Counted from the stretch's first letter, positions 21,596 to 32,216 are shown. The stretch: DNA of 64,000 nucleotides from Paraspadella gotoi (GCA_051294375.1 CM119265.1:9184772-9248771); one strand, 5' to 3'. Made by a program: numbers and translations. Notes: generated from the sequence alone by a model not told the origin.

Positions 21596-21840
21596 ATTCA
21601 CTTTGTCGGTCCGTCGGTCCCACCCCAAAATTTGGTTGGTTAAACATTTTTATCATATGGTAAATTATGTAAAAAAAAAAAGATGTCTGTCCGTCCGTCC
21701 GTCCGTCCGTCCCCCTGAGCATTTAACTCCAATTACTCGTCATTGGATAATGGGTTGGAATAAAATTTTGTGAGAGTAGTAAAGTAAGTGATTGAGCTGG
21801 ATATAAAGTTTCGATGAGAGTTTAAATTAGACAACCAAAA
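21596..21840 (+). repeat. repeat family with GTCC microsatellite core, copy 1
   Basis: TCACTTTGTCGGTCCGTCGG, then CCCACCCCAAAAT, then a (GTCC)n core at about 21686-21712, then a TTGGAATAAAATTTTGTG... GATATAAAGTTTCGATGA tail. The same order recurs at 48365-48850. Confidence 0.7.
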
Positions 21841-22212
21841 GAAACATTTATTTGAATATTTAAATGTTTCTCTCTCTATCTCTCTCTGAGTGATTGATTG
21901 ATTGATTGATAATTTGGTTAAATGATTTATTGATACATTATTTAATTAATTAATTGAGAATCTGTTATAGTTATAACTTTATAATCTAGCTTATTTATTT
22001 ATTTATTTATGAATTTTGTTTCACATTTATCAGACATCATTGTATCATCATCATCTCGTCAATGATCGATTTTATTGTATCTACTATTACGCATCAATTA
22101 ATTATCATTGCATCGATAAATTAAAATTAAAAGACTTATCATCTGGTTAGCTGCTTACCGTAAATTATGGTAGGCAGATTGACATTGTTTTTGTTATCTA
22201 GTGTCTCTTCTA

Positions 22213-22216
22213 CTCT

Positions 22217-22275
<59 letters not shown>
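22213..22275. repeat. CT microsatellite
   Basis: (CT)n of about 55 bases. Confidence 0.9.
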
Positions 22276-22276
<1 letters not shown>

Positions 22277-22442
22277 TTTTTGTAATTGAGTACTAAATTA
22301 TGATTAGTATCGACCTTTTAGCAGATAATTGATTGGTAGACTTTTCAACTGTAAAACCTTTAAAAATTTAAATGAACGGACGAACGGACCCACTGTTACC
22401 TTATAGGTTCTTCTTGCAGAAGGTACCTAGGTCCATGTACAA

Positions 22443-22445
<3 letters not shown>

Positions 22446-22501
<56 letters not shown>

Positions 22502-22527
22502 TCTCTCTCTCTCTCTCTCTCTCTCTC
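22446..22527. repeat. CT microsatellite
   Basis: (CT)n of about 80 bases with two TT breaks. It faces a GA array at 22717-22774, so the two could pair as a large inverted repeat. Confidence 0.9.
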
Positions 22528-22713
22528 CACCTTCTTCGTCAAATCGCATCCCGGGGCCTTTCGACGTCGTTAATCTCTCGTCGTCAACGTCTTTTGTTTT
22601 TTCGATTTTTCTCTTCGGCCACCAGGGGCGCACCAGGCGAATATCCGATAGTAGTAGTCTCTCTGCCAAACAAAAGAGCAGAATGGATTTCGAGGAGAGG
22701 GTAAGAGAATGGA

Positions 22714-22716
<3 letters not shown>

Positions 22717-22774
<58 letters not shown>
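22717..22774. repeat. GA microsatellite
   Basis: (GA)n of about 57 bases, complementary to the CT array at 22446-22527 about 190 bases away. Confidence 0.9.
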
Positions 22775-22776
<2 letters not shown>

Positions 22777-23013
22777 ACAAAACATTGATAAGAAATTTGG
22801 CGAATCATTATAAATTCTGAAATGATATAATAAAATGAAATCCGCGTATAGTCTGTAACCCTTTGCACCCCCCCACAGAAAAAAAAAAAAAAAAAAAACT
22901 AACACAACCAAAGAGAGAAAACGTTTTCGATAATTTCCTTCCATTCCAGCCATTTTCCTTTCTCCTTTTTAGGTCAGAATTTTTTTCACCTTCTTTCCCC
23001 TTTTTTATTTTTA

Positions 23014-23075
23014 GTTGCGCCGCTCGAACTCGCGAAGCAGCTCTATAAGACACTTGAGTGTCGGTCGGTCGTAAG
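23014..23075 (+). repeat. partial copy of GTTGCGCCGC repeat family
   Basis: TTTTTAGTTGCGCCGC, a variable hairpin, AGCAGCTCTATAAGACAC and a GTCGGTCGG tail. It is truncated after the tail. Confidence 0.6.
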
Positions 23076-23441
23076 TATTTATGTTATTAGTTTATCTATT
23101 TTCTTAAATACAAATAAATTAATAATACTGAGTTAAATTGCAGATATAGTGCTGTTTTATTAAATACTATTGCATAGTGTTAAAAGCTTGTAATCAAAAA
23201 TATTGAAAAATATGATTATAAGACCAGAAAGTCTATATCAATAACCCATTTAATATTGATCCATACAGCCTGTATTACAGGTTAATAATTGACGGACAGG
23301 ATACATACTATGAAATATTGTTATTCAATGAAAGATGAAATATTTTTTATTCAATTTTAGTCATCTCGGGATTCGATCACATAAAAAGTAGTTCAAGTCA
23401 TTCATGGGGCGTAACACCTTGGACTCACCCATCGTTTTTTT

Positions 23442-23785
23442 GTTGCGCCGCGAGTACTTGCGAGCAACTCAATAAGTCACTTTTCGGTCGGTCTGTCGGT
23501 CAGCATGTCTGTCCATCGGTCTGTCCCACTTATAAAAATGCATATACTAATTTGCCTATAGTTGGGTGCTCATTTGTTAAGACAGAAAAAACCTCAAATC
23601 TAAGGGACTGCTAGCGCCGCCTTCAGGAATTCCTAAAATTATAGGGAATAAAAGACGGAATTTTGATGCTGTGCATGTCTTAAATACACGGGAAAAGAAA
23701 GTTTTTTAGTCACGTCGCGTCACGTCATGTCATATCATGTGATCAAAGATAAATACACGTGGAAATAAAGTCACTGCGGCGCAAC
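23442..23785 (+). mobile_element. GTTGCGCCGC element, uninterrupted copy
   Basis: About 344 bases with 10-base terminal inverted repeats GTTGCGCCGC and GCGGCGCAAC. In order it has a near-palindrome CCGCGAGTACTTGCGA, GTCACTTTTCGGTCGGTCTG, and a GTCACGTCATGTCATATCATG-type repeat before the end. It has no coding frame. It provides the empty-site reference for the two insertions seen in the 44819-46847 copy. Flanking sequence at 23405-23425 resembles the outer right flank of another copy, so copies may abut. Confidence 0.65.
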
Positions 23786-24349
23786 ACATTGGAATCACCG
23801 TTCTTGTATCTCTTTTTTTCAATGACTCGTTTTCACCCAATATTTCCCCTTCTTTTCCTTCCATTTCCAATTTGTCTCGAAGGTACAAAGAGCAGGAATA
23901 TGGATTCAGGAGTCCATCGAAAAACGGAATAACTTAGCGTCAAAAATGAAATGAAGATAGAAAACCCGATAACCAATTCGCAAGATTGTGGATTTTGTTG
24001 ACCGGAAAATAATGTACTGACGTTTTTGACTCACAAAAGCACAACAGTCGTGAGAATGGAAAGACGAAAGAAAAGGTCCCAAAAATTTTACGTTGTTTCT
24101 TTTGAAATTTTTTATCCTATAAAATATATTTATAGTATTAAAAATCTAAATTATATTTATTCTTCATATTTATGATTATATTTAAATTTATATTCTATAT
24201 TTATATCTAAACCTCACCAAAAATCCGACCGACGCTCCCCAGTTGGTTCAAAGTCCCCACTCCCCGTGGATCCCAAGTGGCACTCCCCTGTCCCCAGTCC
24301 CCAGTCAACCTCTCCCATTCCCCAATCCCCTACTCCCCTAACTCCTCAC

Positions 24350-24547
24350 CGCTCGCTTTGCATCTCAGCCTCGATCTCGGGTCCATCATCTCCCTCAATT
24401 GTCCCTCCGCCTCTTCCTCCTCCAACCTTCTCTCCTCCATCATCCTCTCTCTCTCCTCCATCTCGACCCTCGCCTTCTCCATCTCCGCCAGAAGCGAGGA
24501 TTCCCGACGCCACCACCACCACGGCATTCGCCACGGCACCACCCGTT
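24350..24547 (-). CDS. putative internal exon encoding a coiled-coil segment
   Basis: The acceptor CCCCTTTTTCCAG (24548-24550) and donor AGCG|GTGAGG bound 198 bases, phase 1 to 1. The frame reads MPWWWWRRESSLLAEMEKAR, then VEMEERERMMEERRLEEEEA and EGQLREMMDPRSRLRCKAS. Heptad-spaced Met/Leu with Glu/Arg predicts a charged coiled coil. Two other frames are also open but give Gly/Asp or Trp/Arg runs. The protein is not identified. It may belong with the 27049-27155 exon on the same strand, although their phases do not join directly. Confidence 0.45.
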
Positions 24548-24765
24548 CTGGAAAAAGGGGAGGGAAGGGAATCTTTACGTCTTGTTTGTTGTCGATGTTG
24601 TTGTTTACGTTGTCGTCAGGGTCATCGTAGATTCTGTCCTCAATGTCCGTGTCGTTGCTGTGGACGGGAAAAGAAATATTCGGGGCGACATTTACGTAGA
24701 AGATATATTTGGGGAGTTAAATTTTTTAAAGTTTAGATTTTCCTTGTGTACGAAATGAGTACAAT

Positions 24766-24828
24766 CAATATAAAATTTATCCATTCATTCAATAAACAAG
24801 CTTTCTTGCCCTTAACTTTGGACAGGCC
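24766..24828 (+). repeat. copy of dispersed ATTCATTTAATAAATAAGC family
   Basis: AATATAAAATTTATCCATTCA then TTCAATAAACAAGCTTTCTT then GCCCTTAACTTTGGACAGGCC. It matches the reversed copy at 40535-40594 over its full length. Confidence 0.75.
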
Positions 24829-24829
24829 A

Positions 24830-26160
24830 ATAACGTAACAAGACTCAGTAAGCTTTCATGCGATTAAGACTTTCTCAAAGTCTCCTTTGTTAACTCCCTG
24901 GGAACCTGGCTTTCCTATCAATCAAGTTGCGTAAACGTTTTAATCAGCTGTCGCAATTGTTCAGTTATTTTGAAAATTATTTTCTGTATTTATGTTGTTA
25001 AGGTGTATATAAAGTTCATATTAAGTTTTGATCGTTATATACGATCGCTGAATTCGAGACTAAAGCGCAATAAAGAGGAAAGGGAAAGCAGCTGTCGATT
25101 CCGACCTCAGGTGGATCTTTTCCTTCAATAGCAGACAAAAAAAAATTTACGATCGTTGGGAGATCCAGAAGAAAAGGCTGCAAATCGCGAAACAACAATA
25201 TCTTCGAAGCTAGTTCTAATAAATCGTTTATTTACGAATTTAAAAGTGCCCTCTCCATAAAGAATAGTTTTGAAAATGAACTTTATAAAATGTTGGCTTT
25301 CGGTAATCTCGAATCGAATCTGGCAACTCGAAACTCGCACGTGCTTTATTTGTTGTCTCGGAACAAAAAAAGGGGCACGTTTCTTCTCACTAGCGACGAA
25401 AATATCGGAAAAAGATTCGTACTGTTGGGCTCGAATAAATCTTGACAAAAGAACAAAAAAAAAGGGGGGGGGGAAATCGTGCGATACTTTTTGTCGTCGA
25501 ATTGGAAGATATTTCACGCTTTTAAACTTTGATGAAGACAGAAATTTTCGAAAAACAAGACAAGAATGATAACATGAACGACTTTAAATTTTATTTTAAT
25601 ATTTCGCAAATAAATATTGGTTTCTAAGTCGGCATTAAAAAATTTATTTCAACTATTTCAAAACGCCCCTCATTCTTCTCGAACAAACCACTGTCCATAT
25701 GAAGTTACCCGTCGCGTATACGCCAAAAAAAAACAACAACAACTTAATGAGAATTATCGAATTACTTTTCAGAGGGCAATTCTAAATTCTTGTGCAAAAT
25801 CATTCCAAGTCGTCATTTTCGGAGAATTATATCCCCAATGAACTCCTACCCCCCTCCAAAAAAAAACAAAAAACAAACGATCGAATCTCCGCCATTTTTA
25901 AATTGATGATGGAGACGGGAAAAAGAAAATTCAATTCCATCGACGAGAAAACTAACTTACGTCACGTGACCTTAAAAAGCGACACCTGGTTGGCGTTAGA
26001 CTAAACAGGAAATGAATATTCAGAAGTCGAAACGCGAAGGGGAAGAAAAAAAAGAGTAAAAAAAAATATATGAAAATCTTGAATATTTTGTTATTTCTTG
26101 TTGTCGTTGCAGTTTTTATGTCGCTTCCATGGAAAACCAGTAAATATTCATGTTTATTGC
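24830..26160. other. AT-rich stretch without a supported gene
   Basis: Opposed open stretches near 25125-25570 have no splice support and depend on long A and G homopolymers, so they are not called. Confidence 0.45.
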
Positions 26161-26172
26161 GAAGGGTTGGGA

Positions 26173-26183
26173 AGAGAGAGAGA

Positions 26184-26246
<63 letters not shown>
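26173..26246. repeat. GA microsatellite
   Basis: (GA)n of about 70 bases, facing a CT array at 26350-26461 about 105 bases away. Confidence 0.9.
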
Positions 26247-26251
<5 letters not shown>

Positions 26252-26349
26252 AGTTTTAATATCTTTTCCATTTAAAAGATGTTCCGATAAAAAAAGGGCA
26301 AGGAAAAAGTATACAAAATATATAAAACAAAAAAAATGTATTCACTCTC

Positions 26350-26367
26350 ATCTCTCTCTCTCTGTCT

Positions 26368-26399
<32 letters not shown>

Positions 26400-26431
26400 C
26401 TCTCATCTCTCTTCTCTCTCTTCTCTCTCTC

Positions 26432-26461
<30 letters not shown>
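26350..26461. repeat. CT microsatellite
   Basis: Interrupted (CT)n of about 110 bases, complementary to the GA array at 26173-26246. Confidence 0.9.
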
Positions 26462-26462
<1 letters not shown>

Positions 26463-26759
26463 TTAAAATGGCAAACTTCATCGTCCAAAATTTCCCAGAA
26501 TAAAAGATGGTTTCAAGTGTCATTTTCAATGTTTTGAATAATTCGTCTCATATCTCGATTGGCAATTCTCTCCCATACGCTCGTCTCTACTCACGCTTCA
26601 CAATCTCTCCCGAACCCGATCTCACTTTATGAATTATTACTCTAAAAACGTATCACACTTCCGTTTTTTGAACCTGTCAAAAATCATGGTGTTTCTTTCC
26701 GGAAATTTAAGAGAAAAAAAATTGTTGTCAGTGAATTTAATGTCAAAACACTTTTTACT

Positions 26760-27030
26760 TTAAACGACTCCAAACCCTTATTAAAGCTTTTAATCCCGAA
26801 AACTCTTTAAACCTTCAAGAGACCCCCATAGAACCCATTTAAACCCTTAAACCCCTTTAGATCCATCAAACTCCTCAATGCCCCCTTAGTTAAGCCAAAT
26901 ATAATCTTATAGAGCCTCTAAAAATCCCTCGAAGATATTTAAAACCCGTAGAGAACCTTTAAACCCCGTCAAACCCCTAGGAGCCCCTTTAAACCTCTTT
27001 AAACCCTTCAAAACCTCCAATGTTTCCTCT
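26760..27030. repeat. degenerate AAACCCTTTAAA-type repeat
   Basis: Repeated AAACCC(T)TTTAAACCC and CCCCTTTAAA words with drift over about 250 bases. It recalls telomere-like CCCTAA words but is too irregular to be telomeric. Confidence 0.4.
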
Positions 27031-27048
27031 CCATCCCTCTCAACTCAC

Positions 27049-27155
27049 CTTCGATGACCTCCACCGGAACCTCCACCGGAACCATCCTCCACCACCTCCT
27101 CCGTCGGTCCGAATCGAACCACAATCTCCACCTCGTTCCTTCTCTTGCGATATCC
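27049..27155 (-). CDS. putative internal exon with Gly-Ser linker
   Basis: The acceptor CCCCCCAACCAG and donor CATCGAAG|GTGAGTTG are both strong. The 107-base exon (phase 0 to 2) reads GYRKRRNEVEIVVRFGPTEE, then VVEDGSGGGSGGGHR. A 300-base TCC/CTC-rich tract (minus strand) lies immediately upstream as an extended pyrimidine tract. The protein is unknown; the EVEIVVRFG strand followed by a flexible GSGGGSGGG linker suggests a domain boundary. Confidence 0.45.
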
Positions 27156-27156
27156 C

Positions 27157-27480
27157 TGGTTGGGGGGGGAGGGAGGAAAGAAGAAGAGGGAGGAAGGAGA
27201 GGAGGAGAGGGAGGAAGGAGAGAGAGGGAGGAAGGGAGGAGAGAGAGGAGGAAGAGGAGAGAGGGGAGGAAGGGAGGGAGAGAGGGAAGAAGAGGCAGGA
27301 GAGAGGGAGGAAAGGAGAGAGGGAGGAAGGGAGGAGAGAGGGAAGAAGGGAAGGAGAGAGGGGAGGAAAGGAGAGAGGGAGAAAATGAAGGAGAAAGTAA
27401 GGAAGGGGAGGAGACAGGGAGGAAGTGGAGGATTAAGGAGAGAAGGGGAGGAGATAATAAAAAGAAAGTTAATTGAGAGA
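27157..27480. repeat. GGA-rich purine tract
   Basis: About 320 bases of GGAGGAA/GAGAGGGA-type purine sequence on the plus strand. Arg/Glu/Gly readings are repeat shadows. Confidence 0.85.
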
Positions 27481-27592
27481 TAAAAAAAAAGAAAAAGAAA
27501 ACCAAAAGATTAAAAAAGGAAAAAAAGAAAGAAAAGAAAATATGAAGATGATCAAGAAAAGACCGAAGAAAAGTTGGGAGACGAGAGATTTT

Positions 27593-27821
27593 NNNNNNNN
27601 NNNNNNNNNNNNNNNNNNNNNNNNNNNNNNNNNNNNNNNNNNNNNNNNNNNNNNNNNNNNNNNNNNNNNNNNNNNNNNNNNNNNNNNNNNNNNNNNNNNN
27701 NNNNNNNNNNNNNNNNNNNNNNNNNNNNNNNNNNNNNNNNNNNNNNNNNNNNNNNNNNNNNNNNNNNNNNNNNNNNNNNNNNNNNNNNNNNNNNNNNNNN
27801 NNNNNNNNNNNNNNNNNNNNN
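27593..27821. other. assembly gap (229 N)
   Basis: A run of 229 N bases. Apparent reading frames crossing it carry no information. Confidence 0.97.
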
Positions 27822-27997
27822 GAGGAAATTGTCGGAATAAGAAGAAAACAAAACTGGGGAAGAAAAAAGAAGGAAAACATGAAAGGAAAACTTGGCAAGC
27901 GAGATAATTAAAGGGAGGGCGAAGGCTTTTGCAACTTTGCAACAATCTTAGCTCTTTTCTCCACGCCTCACTGTACACCTCTCTTCTTCTCCTCTCT

Positions 27998-28000
<3 letters not shown>

Positions 28001-28062
<62 letters not shown>
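28001..28062. repeat. GA microsatellite
   Basis: (GA)n of about 60 bases. Confidence 0.95.
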
Positions 28063-28068
<6 letters not shown>

Positions 28069-28347
28069 TTTCAGTGGGAAAACAGATTTTCTTGCCAGCT
28101 GCGGGTTTTTTGCATCTGGTTCGCCCCCTTAACAAAATCAAGCGTTTATATTCTGTCGTTTGAATTTTAAAAACACAAGAATCGAAAGGTCAGTCAGTTT
28201 AATTATATTTTTTTTTATTCATTACAGTTTTGTTTGTTTTTTTCGTTTTGTTTTCATTTGTTTTCTTTAATTGTAGAGTTTCGTAAAATCTTTTATCGCT
28301 CGATTAGGAAAAAATTACGGCGTCGTTAAGTTCAGTTTCACGCTTTT

Positions 28348-28350
<3 letters not shown>

Positions 28351-28386
<36 letters not shown>

Positions 28387-28390
28387 GAGA
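28351..28390. repeat. GA microsatellite
   Basis: (GA)n of about 35 bases. A short CT array follows at 28429-28444. Confidence 0.9.
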
Positions 28391-28476
28391 TGGGTTAAAA
28401 AGGGTTGGGCCAAGATGTAATATGTCTTTCTCTCTCTCTCTCTCATAACTCATAAAGAGTATTATCATTATTATCA

Positions 28477-28520
28477 TTATTGCGAAGAAGATACATGATG
28501 GTTTCTATGATCGGTGACCA
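28477..28520 (-). CDS. Ala/Pro-rich gene, likely terminal exon
   Basis: The acceptor CTTCACCGACAG precedes 44 bases that, joined in phase to the 28647-28737 exon, read VVTDHRNHHVSSSQ and stop at TAA 28477-28479. The upstream intron is only 126 bases and mostly (GA)n. An alternative frame (WSPIIETIMYLL...) runs on to a TGA at about 28445. Which is used depends on the frame of the preceding exon. The unidentified gene would end here. Confidence 0.45.
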
Positions 28521-28567
28521 CTGTCGGTGAAGAGGAAAAGAGATTAGCGCGGCGAGTAATAGAGAAT

Positions 28568-28575
28568 ATCTCTCT

Positions 28576-28646
<71 letters not shown>
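28568..28646. repeat. CT/GA microsatellite inside a short intron
   Basis: (CT)n on the plus strand. On the gene's minus strand the donor GTGAGAGAGAG runs straight into it. Confidence 0.9.
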
Positions 28647-28647
<1 letters not shown>

Positions 28648-28737
28648 TTCCCCATCCGCCGGAGGCACTCTATCTTGCAGATATTCCTCGCCCCCCAACA
28701 CCTCATCGGTTCTACGTAAGGAACTCGACAATTGGAT
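28647..28737 (-). CDS. Ala/Pro-rich gene, internal exon
   Basis: The acceptor TTTTTTTTCTCCCAG and donor GAAG|GTGAGA flank 91 bases (phase 0 to 1). The preferred frame reads IQLSSSLRRTDEVLGGEEYL, then QDRVPPADGE. The alternative frame (phase 2 to 0) is Cys- and Trp-rich and less convincing, although it is the one that joins 29720-29811 without another exon. The exon lies just outside the duplicated block, so it has no second copy in the window. Confidence 0.5.
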
Positions 28738-29062
28738 CTGGGAGAAAAAAAATCAAAAGGCATTGTCGTTGTCATGGTAATCGTTGTTGTTGACACACTC
28801 AAGATTTTTTTTTTTTCATTGACGTTGTTAATTCCGGTGGCGTCGTCTGATTTATGCCGGAGATGAAGAAGAGGAGAAACAGTATAAAGTTCTTATTCTA
28901 AAAATAGCCATGAAGACGACAACGACGACGACGACGACGAAGAAGAAAGCGACGAACTGCAACATATTTAGATGCAGATTGACTCCATGGCGGAAAAAAA
29001 AAAGAGTCTGACGTGAATGAGAATCCTTATTTTCCAGTTTTTCCTTCAACCACTCGACTTTC

Positions 29063-29293
29063 CTCTCAACTTTCAACTCGACTGCTCGACTTTCTTCTCA
29101 ACTTTCAACTCGACTGCTCGACTTTCTTCTCAACTTACAACTCGACTGCTCGACTTTCTTCTCAACTTTCAACTCGACTGCTCGACTTTCTTCTCAACTT
29201 TCAACTCGACTGCTCGACTTTCTTCTCAACTTTCAACTCGACTGCTCGACTTTCTTCTCAACTTTCAACTCGACTGCTCGACTTTCTTCTCAA
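29063..29293. repeat. 32-bp minisatellite
   Basis: About seven copies of TTTCTTCTCAACTTTCAACT plus CGACTGCTCGAC. Apparent proteins of 32-residue period are a result of the unit length. The second copy (50195-50360) is degraded by indels. Confidence 0.9.
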
Positions 29294-29719
29294 ATGCTCG
29301 TCTTCGTTTACAACTATAAACGCGACTCATCGACTTTTTTCCCCAACTTTCAACTCGATGGCTTAAGTTTATGATTCCAAATATTGCCCTCAACAGCCTA
29401 TTTGTTTAAAAACTTTTAATTTCACTGGGCAATTAAAATTATCTTCAGGTTTCAATTCCAGTGTTTTCTTAATTTTTACTATTCATTTATCTTTCACTAA
29501 CTTTTTTACCACTTTTAAATGACTGCTTGACTTTATTTTTTATAATTAAGTTAGCCATTTCTTTTCTCAAGAAATTACAAAATTTAGAAGAAAAAAAGGA
29601 AGAATATAGATATAAATATAGAATATAAATTAAATTCCAGTACAGTACTTTTTCTTCAATTCGTATTACTTTCATAATAAATTTTAAATTCAGTTCTTGC
29701 CAACTTTCGTCAGCGTCAC

Positions 29720-29811
29720 CTGTTGGCGCTCTTGTTTCCACCCGGCGCCGTCGCGGCTGCGGAAAGTTCCGGTGGGGCCGGCGGGGGATCCGGGCGTCGA
29801 ACCCAAATCAC
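29720..29811 (-). CDS. Ala/Pro-rich gene, internal exon
   Basis: The acceptor CTCTCCCAG and donor CAACAG|GTGACG bound 92 bases. In the frame that follows the 30391-30594 exon (phase 0 start) it reads VIWVRRPDPPPAPPELSAAA, then TAPGGNKSAN, matching the Pro/Ala style of the upstream exons. In the other frame it reads as a Gly/Ser/Arg segment (FRSRDGAGWKQERQQ), which would join 28647-28737 in its preferred frame. The choice is unresolved. The counterpart at about 50792-50886 has inserted C bases. Confidence 0.45.
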
Positions 29812-30064
29812 CTGGGAGAGGGTGAGCGTGAAAAATGGGGATTGAGAGTCACGTGAGATAGAGTAATAGAGTTCACGCGTTATATTGCGTACTGCAGTCT
29901 TTGGGAAAGTATGACATTTCGTGTGTTCGTTAGTTTTCGAACATAATCGTCAAATATTAATTATTTTGCCGATGTACACTAAGATCGAAAGTACTTTGGA
30001 TGCCCACGTCAAAAAAGGATTAAAATCATTGATTCAATTGAAATTGATACATCCAATATAAAAT

Positions 30065-30110
30065 TATCCATTCATTTGATAAATAAGCTATCTTTCCCCC
30101 GATTAATTAT
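30065..30110 (+). repeat. copy of dispersed ATTCATTTAATAAATAAGC family
   Basis: AATATAAAATTATCCATTCA then TTTGATAAATAAGCTATCTT, then TCCCCCGA. Related to the copies at 17910, 24766 and 40535. Confidence 0.7.
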
Positions 30111-30390
30111 ATTAACAAAGAGTGGTCATTTGAGTCGCCAGAGTGACTTAAAGATACTTAAACGTATCATAATACTAGGGAAGGGACAATACATTCTTAT
30201 TTGGGAAATTTAAGATACTTAAAGATACTTAAACGTATAATACTAGGGAAGGGACAATACATTCTTATTTGGGAAATTTAAGCCTAATGTCTTCCGTATT
30301 CATTTCATGTTGTCAATGGATTGAAGTCTGAAGGATTAATGGACGAAGGGAATTGATTTTCGCCTCCTCCACCGCCCCCTCCCTTTATAC

Positions 30391-30594
30391 TTCAATAGGC
30401 GCTGAATCGCAAATGAAAGTTATCACGACCAAGCGGCATCTAGCGTCGACGTTGTCAACGATTCCGAGTCGAAATAAAAGGGAATCGATTCTCATTTTAG
30501 AGCCGATAGAGGAAGTTTGTCGGGTGTGTGTTGTTTTAAAAGCAAATTGTTTTCCGACGACGGCAAAGAATGAACTGCCGTCTGCATAGACGAT
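30391..30594 (-). CDS. Ala/Pro-rich gene, internal exon with beta-type segment
   Basis: The acceptor TTCTAATTACAG opens 68 codons to a possible donor GAA|GTATAA; without it the frame stops two codons on. The reading is IVYADGSSFFAVVGKQFAFK, then TTHTRQTSSIGSKMRIDSLL and LVVITFICDSAPIE. Strong C/G third-position bias supports this frame. The alternating hydrophobic pattern suggests beta strands. It joins 29720-29811 in phase 0. The counterpart at about 51470-51685 is frame-broken. Confidence 0.5.
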
Positions 30595-31631
30595 CTGTAA
30601 TTAGAATTTAGATGATAATCACAATTTCAGTAATCGAGACATTACATGCCCGTGTAATTAAAAATTTAAAAAATTATAAAAAGATTTAGTTATTAGTTAG
30701 CGGCCAATCTGCGCTTCAGGCTCTTTACAAAATCACGCAGAAAAGAAATGATGCTGTGCCAAAGGAAAAGATGGTGATTCCATCTCGATCGTCTCTGTCT
30801 CTCTCTTTTCCCATTTCACGCCTCGCTTCTCCAATCTCCAAATATCTTCTTTTTTTTTTCATTCGGAGTATTTTCTTTTTTATCTCGTCTATTTACAAAT
30901 TTTTCGTGTTTTCTTGAAAATATTTCCAAAAGCCAAACCTGTTTCTGCTTTCCGTTAGTTCATGTAGATGTTCGAAAATCAGTTTAAAGACCAATCGGTT
31001 TTGGCCTCTTCTACTACTTCGTGACTACTGTCTATTATAATATGAAAATTTTCAAATTACTTGTTTCACTATTTTCTATTTTTATATTTTATGAAGGATT
31101 TACTTTTTAATCTATATTCTTTAAATATATGTATTGCTTTCTTTAAAATTTTTTTTTTTAAATTTACTTATCATTATATCTTATTTTATAACTCATTTTG
31201 GGAAGGGGAAGTCAGTGTTGTCTTCTAGAAATATATTTATATTTTAATTTAGGTCCCCCCCTCTTCGAGTTATGTTCACTGCTTACTTTTTTTTTCTCTT
31301 TTGACTCCATAAAATACGAACTTCATTCACGCTCAGCGTATCAAGAGACTTTGCCCTTTTTCACTTTATCTTCCGCGCTTCGTCCGCTTAAATTTTTTCT
31401 CGTCTGCTTTAATTTTCTGTTTCTTTTTAAATCTGAAAACCTCCTTGTGCTAAATATACCTTTTAAGTTTTAACAGTATATAAACAAATATGATGTTGAA
31501 CGATTTATTTTCTTTCAAACTTATCGAAAGAATGAATTCAGATTCGGTTCCACGATAATTTTCATCTCTGAGCACTTAAGTTTATAGATTCGACAATCTC
31601 GACAAAGACGTCAACAGAGAGGACAAAGGAA

Positions 31632-31632
31632 A

Positions 31633-31684
<52 letters not shown>
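31632..31684. repeat. GAC trinucleotide repeat
   Basis: About 17 uninterrupted GAC units. The second copy (about 52740-52785) is broken by indels. Confidence 0.9.
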
Positions 31685-31975
31685 TAAGGCCATTTCGCCC
31701 ATTTACTTTCTGCCCTTTCTCAATTTCAGACGCCGAGTCGCAACTGCGTCGACGTCCAATTGACTCGAGGTGGCTCTTTCACTCAGTCTCTGCGTCCGAG
31801 TTTAGTTTTCTTTATACAGTTTTCTGTTATACAGTCTAGTAATGTAATGTCACGTGATTGTTGTTAATTTTTCTTTTTTGGAAATTATATTATCTATTAA
31901 TGTGAGTTCATGATATTTTAGTGTCATGTCTCGTGATTAGATTGTTTAAGTTTGAAACAAAAAACTTATCCTTAG

Positions 31976-31978
31976 CTC

Positions 31979-32010
<32 letters not shown>

Positions 32011-32148
32011 GCTCAGACAGATCTCCTCTCTGCTCCGTCTCTCTCTATGACCTTCTTCTCTCCTCTCTCCATCTCTTCTCTCTCTCTCTCTCTCCTCTAG
32101 TTCCCATCGCTCTCTCTCTCTCCTTCTCTCTCCTCTCTCCTCTTCTCT

Positions 32149-32186
<38 letters not shown>

Positions 32187-32216
32187 CTCACTTTTCCTCT
32201 CTCTCTGTCTCTCTAC
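31976..32216. repeat. interrupted CT microsatellite region
   Basis: About 240 bases of CT-rich blocks. The second copy lies at 53088-53290 with different block lengths. Confidence 0.9.

Noticed and set aside
25125-25570. Two overlapping opposite-strand proteins of 130 and 99 residues
   Set aside because: Both lack splice or codon-bias support and depend on exact A and G homopolymer lengths.
26350-26530. Reading frames made of Ser-Leu or Arg-Glu runs across CT/GA arrays (here and at many other arrays)
   Set aside because: Dinucleotide repeats keep several frames open. No splice sites, start context or non-repeat domains support them.
26760-27030. Interstitial telomere sequence
   Set aside because: CCCTTTAAA-type words are irregular and do not form a TTAGG or TTAGGG array.
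27473-27978. Long frames crossing the 229-N gap
   Set aside because: The N run is translated as unknown residues, so the openness has no meaning.
29013-29366. Protein with a 32-residue repeat
   Set aside because: The DNA unit is 32 bases, so any frame has a 32-residue period automatically. The second copy is riddled with indels and no exon border is present.
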